From contig QVRM01005926.1 of the NCBI GenBank assembly GCA_003439945.1, positions 20,203-84,202 of the forward strand: a stretch of DNA of 64,000 nucleotides. Reading direction: 5' to 3'. How positions within the stretch are numbered: position 1 is the first letter of the stretch; the number at the start of each line of letters is the position of its first letter. Positions 1 through 12,749 of this stretch are shown here, piece by piece. The position numbers and the translations under genes were made by a program. The stretch comes from Dermanyssus gallinae (taxonomy: Eukaryota > Arthropoda > Arachnida > Mesostigmata > Dermanyssidae). The notes under the pieces are model-generated. The model saw nothing but the letters and a program-made list of their open reading frames with translations, made no database searches and was not told the origin of the DNA.

Positions 1-1440
1 GTTTTTGTTGTTGTTGTTGTTGTTGTTGTGGAACAATTGCCGACACAATACCTCGTCGTACGCAATGATGACGCGGATGATGAGAGGGATGACGACGAAA
101 ACGTGTACGTCACCGAAGACGAGAAACACGCGGATAAGGTCGATGCAGCAGCAGCAAATGGAGAAGCTGCTGACGATGCCTCTAGGGATTGCCGTGGAAG
201 AGAACGAGGATTCCTTTTTGTTTTGTTTAAAGAAAACAGGGCACCAGACCAACAGATACAGCCGTATGTATCTGTTGGTGCTCTGCTGGTTGGCTTGTTC
301 ATCGTTCGATCAGCCGCCTGCCCGCCCGCGTACCTGGCCGTCGATAATCTACACAAGAGGTACAACGATAGAGGCGCAAAAAGTTCGTGACCTCGTAAAG
401 CCCCCACTGCTGGAGCTGGGGTCAAATCTCCCCTCCGGCTCAATGATGATGGTTGACTGCTGCCGTGTTGTACATTATACGCGTTCTTCACAGCTGCTGC
501 TGCTGCTGCCATGAAGGTTGCCATCTTCATGAAGGCTGTAACTTGTAGTGCTAGTATTAAATACTACGACTAGTGCACCACTTGTACTATTATTACCACC
601 ACTACTACTACTACTACTACTACTGCTATTCATGTTCCTGCATTTTGGCTTTCGTCTCCATCGTGATCAGCAATAAGGTAGAGTTGATGTCGGCGGCAGC
701 AGCAGCAGCGGCGGCAGCAGCAGCGGCGGCAGCAGCAGCAGCAGCAACAACAGCAGCAGCAAAGTATGCCCACTTATAGGGGGTAGGTGGCCGGTGGTAG
801 ATTGAGCTAACCACTGACGAAGGCATGAGCACTATCAATAATAGTTCGACTCAGTGAACGGACCTCAATGAGGGGACCCCATTGACGTCTGACGTTAAAG
901 CTGTCTGGCTGACCTGTAGAGTAACGCCAAAGGCTGCGTTCGGCGCTCCATGGAGACGACGATGACGACAACGACAACAACAACGCCAGCAGCAACAACA
1001 ACAACAACAGCAACAGCGACAGCTAAAAGAACTGACGGTGAGTCGAACGAACGGACGCCTGCCTGCCTGCCCGGTACGCTGTCGATCCTAACGCGCGCAT
1101 TTCGAGGAAAACATTGTCTAAAGGAACTGCGCACATGACCATACAGACACATTCATAAATTGACACACATACACACGCGAGAACGCCTTTACATTCACAA
1201 AGACGTGCCGTTAAACACGACCGCTACAAACGACGACGACAACAACAGGAATAGCAGCAACAACAATGACGTGAGCGACAACAACATGAACAACGACACA
1301 ACGGCCACAGTCGCATTATCCACAATAAAAGCAGCACCACCACAACAACAACAACATCAACAACAGCAGCAGCAACAACAACACCAGCAACAATACTAGC
1401 AACAATAACAACACCAGCAACACCAGCAACCACAACGACA
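1..1440 (+). repeat. Triplet-repeat-rich region
   Basis: Contains (TTG)n at 1-28, (CTA)n near 600-624, (GCA/GGC)n near 695-760, and AAC/ACA-rich blocks at 960-1020 and 1240-1440. Between them are short unique stretches with no recognisable gene. Confidence 0.6.
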
Positions 1441-3744
1441 TCAGTCCCAAACAGTCACGAAATGAAGACCTTGTCGCCCAATTGTTGTAATCAGTGGCTC
1501 ACTAGGCTGAATGAAGAATCCGTAGCTCGTTTGAATTGAGTCACGAGCGTTGGGGGGTGCGGGGGGGGGGCAGGGGGGTGTTGTGTGGAAGCTCACCGGA
1601 CTAGCAAGTCGTGTGACTGGCTCGCTTGCCCAGCGCCTCAGCGTCCCGCACGCGGTTTAGCTGGACTAGATACGAATTGACCCTCGAATTGTGTGACATG
1701 TGCGACATGGTCGGGTCCGGCGGCTGCTGCTGATGCCGGTTCTGGTGCTGCGCTGCCTCAGGACGAGACATAGCCAACCCCCGGGGGTTGAGGCCGATCT
1801 GCCACGCTATCACGGACACTCGTTACGACCAGGAAGAGGACAGACATAATCGTCAGGAAGGAACATCACGTAAGTGACGACGATAACGATATTATAGCAT
1901 AGATAGAGCGTCGACGGAATAGCAGCGACTACCCCCCCTTCCATCACGGGGGTGACGCCCGTAGACCATAAGCCCATGGATCCCTTACACCGCCGTCTTA
2001 GGTTGCAAGTCAGGTTTTGACCGCTCATTCCATTCCGCCGGACAGGACGCGGACAAGACTTTAAAGTGCTCTGAAGGACCTCGCTTTTGACGAAGAGAAA
2101 CAGACAACTTACGCTTAGATTCTCTGAGATGACACCCTAACTACGCCCCCTAGCGACATACAAGCCCAATAGTCTAGCTTGCTAGGATCGTTGATTTTGT
2201 CATTATTATTATTACGTTTTGTCGCCTTCTGCACACACCTTTGCTTTATTGATGGTTTCGTTTACAAAAAGACGCTTAAACGTCTTCTCTGCCGCGCGTA
2301 ATTGTAACCCGTGTTGTTACTATTGTACTTTCTCTCTATGCCACCAAAGGAGGGAGCAAACTCCTTGTGTACAGCATGCGTTGTAAGCTAATTTCGGAGG
2401 TATTATTTTTGGTGCTTTCTTTCATAATGGTGTTTGCTTTGCGATCCATACGCTACGATGATCTGTACGCTAATGACTATTTATTTTACTCATATGATAG
2501 CTATGCTTCAAATTAAATTGTTAAGAGTATGGGGCTGCAGTTAAACAAAAAAATCGGTACTCTTGCAACTTCGTAAGCCTACAGATCGACGTTTTTTCCG
2601 CGACCTCTTCCGCGTCTAGTCTGGATAGTTTTTTTTTATATATTGGACGTTCTATTGTTCTTTAAGTCCTATTGTAAATTTAAATCGTTGAGCTCATATT
2701 AGTTTACCTCATTTTATTTACGACGAAGCAAACGATATGCGCAACAACAACAACAACAACAACAACAGCAGCAACAGCAACAACAACAACAACGAGGGTA
2801 ATGCCGGTTAAAGGCTAGGTGAATCTCGCGTTCGGCCTTGTTTGTCTGTGAAGCATGCCCAAAGGATTATCTTTTTACGAGATCTTCTACGTGTGTAACC
2901 GCCAAAGACGCGGTGCCGCGAGCGATGCCACAAGACCTCACTGACCGCTGTGAGGTTAAGCAAGTCGCACCCGCTACGATGGGTGAACGTCGTCGCCGTC
3001 GTTGTATTAGATGCCATCTATGCTGTGGTTGTTGCTGCTGCTGCTGTCTTCAACGAGACCCCAGCAGGGATGCCCGATGCGCGCCAGGAACCGCTGCTAA
3101 CAGAACGCTTATCATCGACGTTATCGATAATCGACTTCACGCGTGATTTCTATTCGTATTATTATTATTATTATATCTGACTACGCTCGACGCGGCCGGC
3201 CGAGATTGTAAATCGAATCGATCTCAACTGCTACGGTGATACGAGTTGTCGTCATTCGTTTTGGAGTACTGCGATCTCTGCTACACAAATAATAACAATT
3301 ACGACGAAGACGATCAATGCTATACACGACAACAACAGAAACAATAGCAGCACAATACAAACATCTCATTTTTATTGAAAATGGAGGTAATTACTTCAAT
3401 TAGTATATTAACTAGTATTCGACAATGATCACTTCTTCTTCTTCCACTAATACTACTACTTCTACAACTAAGATAACTACGAGTACTGAGTACAAATGCG
3501 TATGTCATTTGTATTCTGTCGCAAAAGCGTCTTAAACCGTCTTAAACGTCTCTCCGCAACCCAATCGGGTCAGCGCAATGGCAGCATCGGTGAACACCTG
3601 GCAGTACGATGGCCGCACGTCGACCAATTTCTAACATCGGTTGTGTCGTGGTCCTATATATATATATATATGCTTGTTTAACAAATGTGCTGTATTAATA
3701 ACACAAAATACTTCGTGGCAACGTGGTAACATGGTATACGTGGT
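1441..3744. other. No recognised gene
   Basis: Apart from the unassigned GC-rich stretch at 1601-2040 and a (CAA)n tract at 2741-2795, this is unique AT-rich sequence without domains or RNA signatures. Confidence 0.5.
1601..2040 (-). other. GC-rich stretch with protein-like minus-strand frames, unassigned
   Basis: Two overlapping minus-strand frames (1601-1819, 72 aa; 1810-2028, 72 aa) contain residue mixes less repetitive than their neighbours, for example WQIGLNPRGLAMSRPEAAQ and SRVNSYLVQLNRVRD. Neither has an ATG in good context or clear splice sites. A GTGAGC donor-like site lies just beyond on the minus strand near 1595. May be a diverged exon or chance. Confidence 0.15.
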
Positions 3745-4530
3745 ACCGTCTATTTTGCAATAGACGTGAAACGACCCTTGTTCTGGGAGACCTTCGACGT
3801 CAATAACAGAAGAAAACGTTGAAAGAGTCGTGATATCGTACTCAACAATGCCTGCTACTACTATTAGGGAGATAGCTAAAGAATTAGGGATAACTTATAG
3901 ATCAGTTGTCTTGATACAGAGTTGACCGATATTTTATGAGCCAGAAGACTGGCAGTGAAGTTAGTTCCAAAAAAATTGAATTTATAGCAAATAAACGCCC
4001 GTCCCGAAATGTCTAACAGTGTCTTTTGACTGATCTTTACTACAAAAAAATCACCTTCCACAAATGGTTGCCACCTGGTTATACGGTCAATATGGAATTT
4101 TGCCGCAAAATGTTTATGAAGATTGCGCGAGAAGTTTTTACGCAAGAGCCTGAACTCTAGGCAAACGACTCTTGAATCCTCCATGGCGACAACCCACCGA
4201 CGCACTCATCGATTTCTACATCTCCATAAACTCCCTGTTCGTTGGACCTGGCTCCGTGCGACGTTTCCTCTTCCCATAGATTAAAAAAAAACATTTGAAG
4301 AGGCAATGCTTTGAGACTGTAGAAGAGATAACAAAATATCGCAACAGCAACTCTACTCTATTCCGAAAAAACATGTTAAAACATTTTTGAAGTGTGAGAA
4401 AGAAGGTGGCACAAGTGCACTGCAGCTTTTGTGCTAATTTTGAAAGAAGCGATTTTGGAAGTAAACGAAAAACTGTTTGGAAGGTCAAATAAATATTCTA
4501 GTTTTATAAATTCGTATCAGACATTTTCCA
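3745..4530 (+). pseudogene. Decayed mariner transposase, lineage 1 (irritans-like)
   Basis: Conceptual translation recovers transposase blocks in order: GRPSTSITEENVERV and TIREIAKELGITYRSV (DNA-binding helix-turn-helix), RRLAVKLVPKKLN, then after an internal deletion RLREKFLRKSPEL, HGDNPPTHSS (second catalytic Asp), LDLAPCDV (third catalytic Asp region) and LEGQIN near the C-terminus. The stretch with the first catalytic Asp is gone, and several Trp-type codons are now stops. The minus-strand frames at 3876-4205 and 4216-4488 are shadows of this remnant. Terminal repeats were not delimited, so the ends are approximate. Confidence 0.85.
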
Positions 4531-4550
4531 CCCGCGCTCGAATACGTATG

Positions 4551-4656
<106 letters not shown>

Positions 4657-5214
4657 CAAACAAAAAAAGTAGCTTCATCACTTCGATTGATTACGGTAAC
4701 ATTCGTCAGTGTGCGTTGGCTCCACAATAACCACAATAGCAACAATAACAAAACAACAACAACAACAACGACAGCAACAACAAATGGCTACGGCTGTAAC
4801 TGATCGGCGGCGGCAACAACAACAACAACAACAAAGAACACAAAAACAAGTCCTTGTTCACACGCGCACGCAGACGCGTCGAGACGTGTCTCGGCGTCAT
4901 CATTGGCGGCGCCATATGGTCGCCTATGGATTCGGCCTATGGTTCCACCGCTTACCGCCGACCGGCTTCAGCACGACTTCACTGTCATCCCCCCCCCCCC
5001 CCCCAGACCCTCCGTCACCCTCAGTGACCAACGAGGAACGTCCACACAAGCAGAAACAGACAGACGGTCGGGCAGACGCTAGTAATTGAAGCTGCACTCG
5101 ATTCGACTTCATCGAGCGGAAGCTGGATGTCTCGGTCCGAGCAAAGGGCACGCTTCGTGTGTGCCATACTTTGGCATAACGCGCGCTTGCGGTTACTGCT
5201 CAGCTATGCACAGT

Positions 5215-5272
5215 CGCGAGCAACAATAGCGCCATCTCTCTGTCTTCCTCTCTCTCTCTTCTCTCTTTCTCT

Positions 5273-5326
<54 letters not shown>

Positions 5327-5340
5327 AATATATATATACA
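5215..5340. repeat. (CT)n-(TA)n compound microsatellite
   Basis: CTCTCT-rich tract passes into TATATA; a C-run lies at about 5273-5281. Confidence 0.85.
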
Positions 5341-6294
5341 CGTATTTGTGTTGTCTATTTTGTAGTCTACTTGGCGACGCTTAGTTCACTAGTGTTTCCT
5401 TTCGCGTTTTTCTTCCGTGTTTCTTTCTTCTCATTTATTTTCAATCATAATTTTTTTCTTCTTTAGCGTTTTTATCTGTTTTGACTGATGTTGTGGTTGC
5501 TGCTGCGGCTGCGGCAATTTTTCATCTGCATGATTGAATATTCTTGTTAGAGCGCGTACTTGTGTATGGCTTGTGTATGGATGGGTGTCTTTTCTCTCTA
5601 CGTATTGACTGATGAACGAATGTCTGTCGTAGGTGGTGTCCCTTTGTGGTGGTCTCCGTAGGTTTCTGATAATACTAATATTGTTGACTCTGACGGTCTA
5701 CCCCCGTTAAGCTGTCTGAAAAGTCCCGGCAGACTTTCAAGGCACACTGAACTCAACGCCATAGTAAGAAGAGCTCTTAGAAAGCCAGGGATATCATTTA
5801 CACCCGAGCCAAAGGGTCTTAATGGCAGCAGTGAGCTGTGACGGTGTCACCTTCCCGCTTTGATCACAAGGAAAAAGCTTTGTATGGGATGTAACGGTTT
5901 CATGCACGGCGGCCTTGTCGTATTTACGCCACACCGCAGTTGAATCTGGATGGCAGAGCGCGCGGATTCTGAAAACAAAGGAAGTACCTCGAGCTATCAG
6001 GAAGCAACCACTTTGCGCCCATTACATTGAAGACACTTGACCCCATCAACACAGGTACAGCAAAAATCCTGAATGATATCGAAAAGCGTACAGAAGTCGT
6101 TACGGGCGATTGACACGAGGATTTGTTTTTGAGACAAATTATGTCTTTGGCCGTTTGTAGAGGGAACGTCGCTTCTATCATAGACGCCATGAATTCACAG
6201 AAAGCAAACAGAGCAGGACGAAATGGCTTAAACGTTCAAACCTCACAATTGTAATTACTGAATAATAAATAATAATTTCATATATTTAGAAAAA

Positions 6295-6346
<52 letters not shown>
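5341..6346. other. No intact gene; protein-like fragment near 6000-6240
   Basis: A + strand stretch translates as TLKTLDPINTGTAKIL, NDIEKRTEVVTGD, then a stop and IMSLAVCRGNVASIIDAM. It resembles a decayed coding sequence, possibly of a mobile element, but I do not recognise it. Confidence 0.25.
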
Positions 6347-6349
<3 letters not shown>

Positions 6350-6968
6350 GGCGTTTCTAGAATATTTTTTAAAGCGATACATGAATTGTAGAGCTCGTTA
6401 AAGCAAATGTTTTTCCAATGGAACATGGTTTCTAAGAAGTCTTGTGTCAGAATGAGAGTTAAATTACTACAATTTGTGATATTGGTGTTTTTGCCCGACA
6501 TATGAGCATAAAATGTGCTGTTGCGAGACAAAGAGTCCAAAGATGAAGTTTTTTATTATCTTTCAGGCCAAATACCTCAAAATCATTACCTTACGACCTC
6601 ACGGCGCACAAAAACTAGGACATCCAGGCAAGCATTTCGTGACGATCAGTTTGGTACCAAATCTATGTTAATGCGAGCTGTGGTTGCAGAGCAGTTACGA
6701 TATTTCGGCGGGATTAGCGGCGGGGTAGCGGCCTTATTTGTTTTTCGGAAGAAGTGTGCTTAGTTTCTGTAGAGGAGGACTGGTTGTCTCGCAACAGCAC
6801 ATGTTATGCTCCTATGTCGGGCAAACACAGCAGTGTCACAAATTGTAGTAATTTAACTCTCAATTCGAAACAAGAAATCTTAGAGACCATGTTCTATTGG
6901 AAGAAACCTTTGCTTTAACGAACTCTACAATTCATGTATCGCTTTAAAAATACTCCAGAAACACCCTG
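6347..6968. mobile_element. 622-bp foldback element (MITE-like) with 192-bp terminal inverted repeats
   Basis: Left arm 6347-6538 and right arm 6777-6968 are inverted copies with few differences; both begin CAGGGYGTTTCT from the outside. TA dinucleotides flank both ends, as expected for a TA target duplication of the Tc1/mariner kind, though the left TA belongs to a (TA)n run. The 238-bp centre contains no transposase. An 82-codon frame spans the left arm edge and centre but resembles nothing known. Non-autonomous; the mobilising partner is unknown. Confidence 0.85.
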
Positions 6969-7002
6969 TATATATACATAAAACATGTATCAGCATTTAT
7001 TC

Positions 7003-7062
<60 letters not shown>

Positions 7063-7075
7063 TATTATTATTATT
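7003..7075. repeat. (AAT)n-(ATT)n self-complementary microsatellite
   Basis: About 58 bp of AAT then 15 bp of ATT, next to the right end of the foldback element. Confidence 0.9.
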
Positions 7076-7549
7076 GTTGTGCTAACGATGGTGACTTTAA
7101 CGAAACAACGCAGCCTAGCAAAGACGATTGCCATCCGACGACGCAAAGGGTGGTGGTCATAATAATTATCTTATTCAGCTGGAAGCGTTATGGCCTTTGG
7201 CGTAATGGTCTTTTCCATTCTCTCTATTCCTCTCACTCATTACTCCTCAATATTTCTTATATATTTCCTATTTGTTTTTCACTTGTTCTGTTTGGTCATG
7301 ACTACCATGAATACCACTGCCACCAGAACCATCGTCATCAGTATCAACAGCAGCAGCAGCAGCTGAAATGACAACAATCGTGTACGCACAACCGCTAAAA
7401 AGTTTAGACGGCGCTCGTGAACTTTGCACTCCGGTTCTCTCTGTTCTGTCCAAGTGAGTACGTAGCTTCAACTTACATACAAAGGCTCAACACACCCACA
7501 CACAGATACAGACTGGCTCAACCACGACCACAGACTCACACACACACAC

Positions 7550-7550
<1 letters not shown>

Positions 7551-7620
<70 letters not shown>

Positions 7621-7645
7621 TTATATTTATATTTATATTTATATA
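7551..7645. repeat. (TA)n-(TTTATA)n microsatellite
   Basis: TA run followed by six-base TTTATA units; a (CA)n tract precedes it. Confidence 0.9.
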
Positions 7646-8702
7646 CACATACAAATACACACTGGGGGTGTACACAGCCACACTGTGGTATTTCGGCAAA
7701 CCGCCCCCTCTGATTAGGAGGCTGAAGCCGCGACCCATCGGCTTGACCATTCGCCTCTCCGCCCTTCACCCCACCAAGCCCCCGGCCCCAAGGTCACGAC
7801 AGCGGTCACGACCAACGGAGGCGGTCGCAGACATAGTCGCCGAAGATCCATCGACATGCCGGCGACGTTCTCGGTGCTGTTGATGCTCGTGATGCCTCGG
7901 CGCGATGATCTCGCTCTCATGCAGTCGTCTAGCCGTCCCGACGTTGATGTTGATGATCGCAGGACGAAGTCCATCGTCGCAGGTCGTCCATGATGCGGTC
8001 AAATGGTGCTCGCCATAATCATTGGGGGAGTGGTGGTGGTGGTGGCGTTGGTGCTGGCGCTAGTGGTAACTGTACAAGCTGGCTATTGGGGTTGATGTTG
8101 TTTCTGTTTGTGGGGTTTTGGTTGTTGTTGTTGTTGAAATAACATCGGTTGTTGCCATAGTAGTAGTAGAGGTAGTCGTTGTCGTAGTAGAAGGAGTATG
8201 CGGAACTAAGACCTCTTAAACAGGTCGCCATACATTCAGCAGCCGCAGCAGCAACGTTCTTGTTGTCGTCGTCGTCGTCGTCGTTGGAGCGAATGACGGC
8301 GGCGACGACGACGACGACGACGGGAAGAAAAGGTCCGTTCATAGGTTGAACAGGTCTCGAGTCTGGTCGGTCAAGTCGTATAGGCAGGCTGCTTGCTGTA
8401 TGTGTAGACTGAAAGTGACGTGAGTAGAGGTTAACTATGGATGAACCTCAACCAGGCTGTGTAGCTGGCTCGCTCACTAGCTGAATGGTGTCGTTCGTGC
8501 TAAATGGCTGTGATAAGCGTAAGACGCGCGCGCTTAGCGTAGTAAGTAACGTTCACAAGAGGTGCCGGCCACGACGTTTTTGAGAGCGAAATAGCGCCAT
8601 CGCGCAATTAGCCAAGCTGCACGAGTCATTTTCTATCGTCGACATTGGGTCGAAGGGTAGCCTACCCTTTAATGAAGCTTTTGTTTTTTTGTTATACATA
8701 TT

Positions 8703-8754
<52 letters not shown>

Positions 8755-9056
8755 GCGAGAAAACGGCAAGGCAACTCAGGGGCATTTGAGAACGTTAGTA
8801 GAACGTGAACAGCATAGTTTGCCGTATCCTAAAAACGTTTACAACAATTGATAGTGATAGAAAAATTCGGAGAATATGCCGGCAGGGGTCACCGACACTG
8901 GCACAGAGCTCAGTTTAACGAGACGGAAGTCCGCCTGTTGCGGCAAGCAACAGGCACGCAGACAGGATCAGGAAGCGTAGTGCTAGGTCATCGCGCATCT
9001 CGCCTTTCGCGGCGAGCGTGAATGAAGTTTGCTATACACGAGTAGCTCTCTTCTAT
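7646..9056. other. No recognised gene
   Basis: GC-richer than average, with (GTG)n and (GTC)n tracts near 8030-8320 and a (TA)n-(GA)n compound repeat at 8702-8760. Confidence 0.5.
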
Positions 9057-9342
9057 GTGGCGGCGTGGTCTACGGGACTAGTGCGCTAGTCATGGTCGTC
9101 GTCTACCGGGGTGTCGCCGGTTCGATCCCTGTTGTTGGTCGAATTCTCTTTGAGCGATGCTCATTGAGAATAGACGATAAACCAGGCCGCTGAGAGTCAG
9201 CGGCCATGCTGCCACAAGAACTGTTGGGGAAACCCTAGATATCTTAACATGTCCGGCCCTCGGTACGTTGAAGGTATACCTCAGGTTAAGCTTTAAGTCC
9301 GTAGGGGACGGAAGATAGTCTAGACTTAAAAACAACTACCTT
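9057..9342 (+). mobile_element. SINE family B, copy 1 (tRNA-derived head)
   Basis: Starts GTGGCGGCGTGGTCTA (A box) with GCCGGTTCGATCCC (B box) about 50 nt later, so an RNA polymerase III promoter from a tRNA. A body of about 220 bp follows and is shared with copy 2 at 50347 (ATTCTCTT.GAGCGA.GCTCATTGA, TCTAGATATCT.AACATGTCCGGC). Not a functional tRNA: no full cloverleaf. Confidence 0.8.
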
Positions 9343-9349
9343 GAAACAC

Positions 9350-9660
9350 GCTAGCTACAATAGCAATGATGGCGACAACAACGACAGCAACATCAGCAAC
9401 AACAACTACAACAAAAACAACAACAATCGTAACAACAACAGCAGCAACAATAATATTGACAATAACGATGACATCAAGAGTAAGAAAAAGACAGTAACAG
9501 CAATAACAACAATAACAGCATAGTACCTGCTCTGTGATAACAGTAACAATAACAACAATTGCAGCAACAACAGCAACAGCGGCATCACTTGAAGATTCCA
9601 TACCGAGCAGTATTACCAATAACAACAACAGCCACAACAACAACAACAACAACAATAGCA
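9350..9660 (+). repeat. (AAC)n-rich block
   Basis: CAACAACAA with AGC, AAT and GAC triplets over about 310 bp; open frames in all phases are repeat-driven. Confidence 0.8.
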
Positions 9661-10214
9661 ATGACCTCTTCCCTGCTACTAACTGCTACTCCTACAACGA
9701 CGATATATCAAAATTGAACTTTGCTTCTTATCATCATCATCGTCGTCATCATCATCATCATTATCAATAACTGAAGAAGAAGAAAAAAGGGGAAAACGTC
9801 AGAAACGTCACATCAAGCAGAACCCAGCAGCGGCAACCGGTCCGGCAGCCGCAGCGACGCAATAGACGACCGCCCGAAGCCGCCCATAAAGCACCGCCCA
9901 CCAGGAGCGTAAAGATCGCCGCGCTGATCTTCTCTGCGGCTTCGGCGTTGGAGCGTACGATAGTCGATGAAGTCCATCCGTGCTGCTGCTGATGATGCCT
10001 GGCCGATTGTCCCGACAAGCCTTCATCTTGCTAGCTGCCATTCTAGGTATGCCCGACGCAGAATCTGCACCGCAACAGCATACAGCCCAATAACAATTTG
10101 TTACGTTGTTCGTAAGTCGCACTCATCTGATCTGGCCTGATCTGTATTCTCTCTCTTTCTATCTATCTGCTCTTAGCCACACGTAACATTTCTTTTCCTA
10201 CTATTAATTTAAAA

Positions 10215-10384
10215 CGTTTTGGGGCTGACCCTCAGCCAACATTTAACGTGCACGTGACTGCTTTCGCATTGCTTCGTAAGACGTAAGACCCCATAGATAC
10301 AAATGTGCAACGATGGGGCTCGAACCCGTGCACCTATGTGTTTCCTCCGGTCGCGAATGCACCACGCCACCGGGCTCGACTTTT
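10215..10384 (-). mobile_element. SINE family A, copy 1
   Basis: Read on the minus strand it starts GAGCCCGGTGGCGTGGTGC (A box) with GGTTCGAGCCCC (B box), and ends TTGGCTGAGGGTCAGCCCC. It is the reverse-oriented counterpart of the copy at 40473. Pol III promoter boxes without a complete tRNA fold. Confidence 0.75.
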
Positions 10385-10415
10385 ACTACTAATAATAACA
10401 AAAAAAGTAAAGTTT

Positions 10416-10591
10416 TTCGGGCTGAGCCAACATTTAGCGCCCTCGAACAAAACCACTCTTGCACTGCGTCACAAAACAGGCAATACCAATAAATACACGT
10501 GTGCAAGGGTGAGGATCGAACCCGCGCACCCATGTGTCTCCTCTCTCCGATCGCAAGGCACATGCAAAAATGCACTACGCGCCTGAGTTCA
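10416..10591 (-). mobile_element. SINE family A, copy 2
   Basis: Minus strand; GGGTTCGATCCTC B box, GAGACACATGGGTGCGCGGG between the boxes and GCTAAATGTTGGCTCAGCCC at the end. The body is more diverged than in copy 1, which lies directly beside it in the same orientation. Confidence 0.7.
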
Positions 10592-10974
10592 GCAGTCTGC
10601 ACCGTTCACGGCCAACACGTATAACAATGTCCACACAATTACACCACAGAAGTACCAGCAGCAACAATAACAACAACGACATCAAAAACAATAATAAAAA
10701 GTACAACATTAACAATAATAATAATAATAATAAAAAAACATAAATAAACAGATACAATCGAATAAACGTTTTTGCCAGTGCATTAAATTTGGCCGCACAA
10801 TACCTTCGGTCTCTAAACGGGTTTTAAACTTGTGTGTCAGCTGTACACTATATCAGCTTGCGTGAGTATGCTTGTACTTAGGAGCGCGTATGCAGCTTTA
10901 GCATATTCATGTGTGAGCACGCATACTCGTAACTATTCAGTGTATTCGCTGTCTGTATGTACGAGTAGAAACAG

Positions 10975-11013
<39 letters not shown>

Positions 11014-12749
11014 CACGCGTGTATGATCTATTTGTATGTAGGCTATGATGTATGGGCGTGAGCTCGTCGTATACATTGAATGTATGTTGCATATCTGTGC
11101 AAGCATTTCTACGTATGTATGACCGTGTATGTATGTTTTATACGCGTGTGAGGACCATTTATGCATTATATGCGTGCACGATGTACATAGGATTTGAGTA
11201 TTATCTGTGAGCATGAGCATGTAGAATGTACACCTGATCTGTTTTTATAAGAGTGCATGCATTATATCTCTTTTGTTTGTGTGTTGATGCACGTATATAT
11301 ATATATATATATATATACACGTCTGCATGAGCGTATGGCTGTACCCTTTTGCGCGCGTGTATTTATCGTCGACTTGAGTGAATTTTTGAATGAATGCCTA
11401 TGCTATGTGTTCGCCGTCGATGCTGATGCTGTTGCCGCAGCGACTGGACGCAGCAGCAGCCGCCGCTGCCACCGCTGTGGCGGCCTCAGTCGCACTGAGG
11501 CTGCATTGGAGGGGAGCGCGGCGGGCGGAGGGGTCTGCATCGGCGGGCGTCTGCAGCCGCAGCAGCAGCAGCGGCGACGTCGCGAGGCTCCGCCTATGAC
11601 GGCGCCTGCCGCTCATGCGGCGGGGTCGCTGAGGTACGGCCGACGTCAACTGGAAAGGGCACCGCCGGTCAGGGCGGTACACCCAGGTGCGCGGTTGAGC
11701 GAACGAGCGAGCGAGCGGTGAACGATGGACTTCACCTCGGACCGATCGCCGTATCGAAGCCGCGACTGCGGTGGCGAACTTTGTCTATCCTTCATGATGA
11801 TGATGCGGAGGATGATGATGATGGTGATGATGCTGAGGATGACGCTGGCTATCGGGGGTCGTTGAGGGAGGTGACCTGGCGCCGCGCACAGGTTAACCGC
11901 CTGCAGCAGCAGCAGTAGCAGCAGCCGCAAGAGTTCACCAGGGAGGGTCCGTCAATCGTCACTAGTTGAACTGGCGCCGCCGTCTGGGACAGACTTCAGC
12001 GCCGCTACACTCGTTCTATCTGGTTAGTCGGCTAACGTTGGTTGGTTGGTTAACTGACTGGCTGACTGACTGGTTGTATCTGTGTGTGTAATCGTGGACG
12101 TATTATTGTCTCCGTGGCTGTGTTCGTCGAACGTCAAACAAGAAAAACGACACCGTGTCATCACACCGTCCCCGAACCGTGAACAATTTTCCCTCAAGAG
12201 AACCAAACCTCCCTCAAGAGAAAACAAACTTCCCTCACGTCCTCGTCAGTTTGGCAGGGAGGCAGGCAGTTCTGCAGGCCGTTACATATAGTGCTCGTGA
12301 ACGGAGTTGCGGTTGGATAGATATGATAGAGACAGAGATCGGCAGCTAGAGAGTATTGCGATACAGAGATCGTGAAACTTCGAGACCGCTCACTCACCGC
12401 TGGATGTCGATCGATTTCCTTACGCTGCGAGTAGTTGCAAAGTTGCTGGAGTTGATACTTGAGGTCATTACAGTGTAGGATTGCCACGACTTTGTGCAAT
12501 TACATGGGTGTGTGCGCGTGTATACATACAAGTATATGTATACAACAACTACAACCACGGAGAGCTTATACTCGTCTACAAAAGTGCTCGAAAGTGATAC
12601 GTTGAAGTGAACTGCAACGCGGCGACAAAAGCCACTGGAACGAAGTTTTAACAAACGCGGAAGAAAAACGGAAAATTTGGCTGGTTGACAGAGATAGCCG
12701 CGGCTCGGCACGTGGATGTCACGAATCGTATAGTCGTCACACAAACAGG
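10592..12749 (+). other. Upstream region of the cuticle gene
   Basis: Holds (TA)n at 10978-11011 and 11292-11318 and a GC-rich stretch (about 11430-12000, rich in CpG and GCA/GCC triplets) that could include the promoter and 5' UTR. No gene was recognised. Confidence 0.4.

Noticed and set aside
3876..4488. Minus-strand frames of 109 and 90 aa
   Set aside because: They are antisense to the recognisable mariner blocks on the + strand.
9057..9125. tRNA gene
   Set aside because: A and B boxes are present but there is no complete cloverleaf, and a shared non-tRNA body makes it a SINE. Same reasoning for 10215-10384 and 40473-40632.
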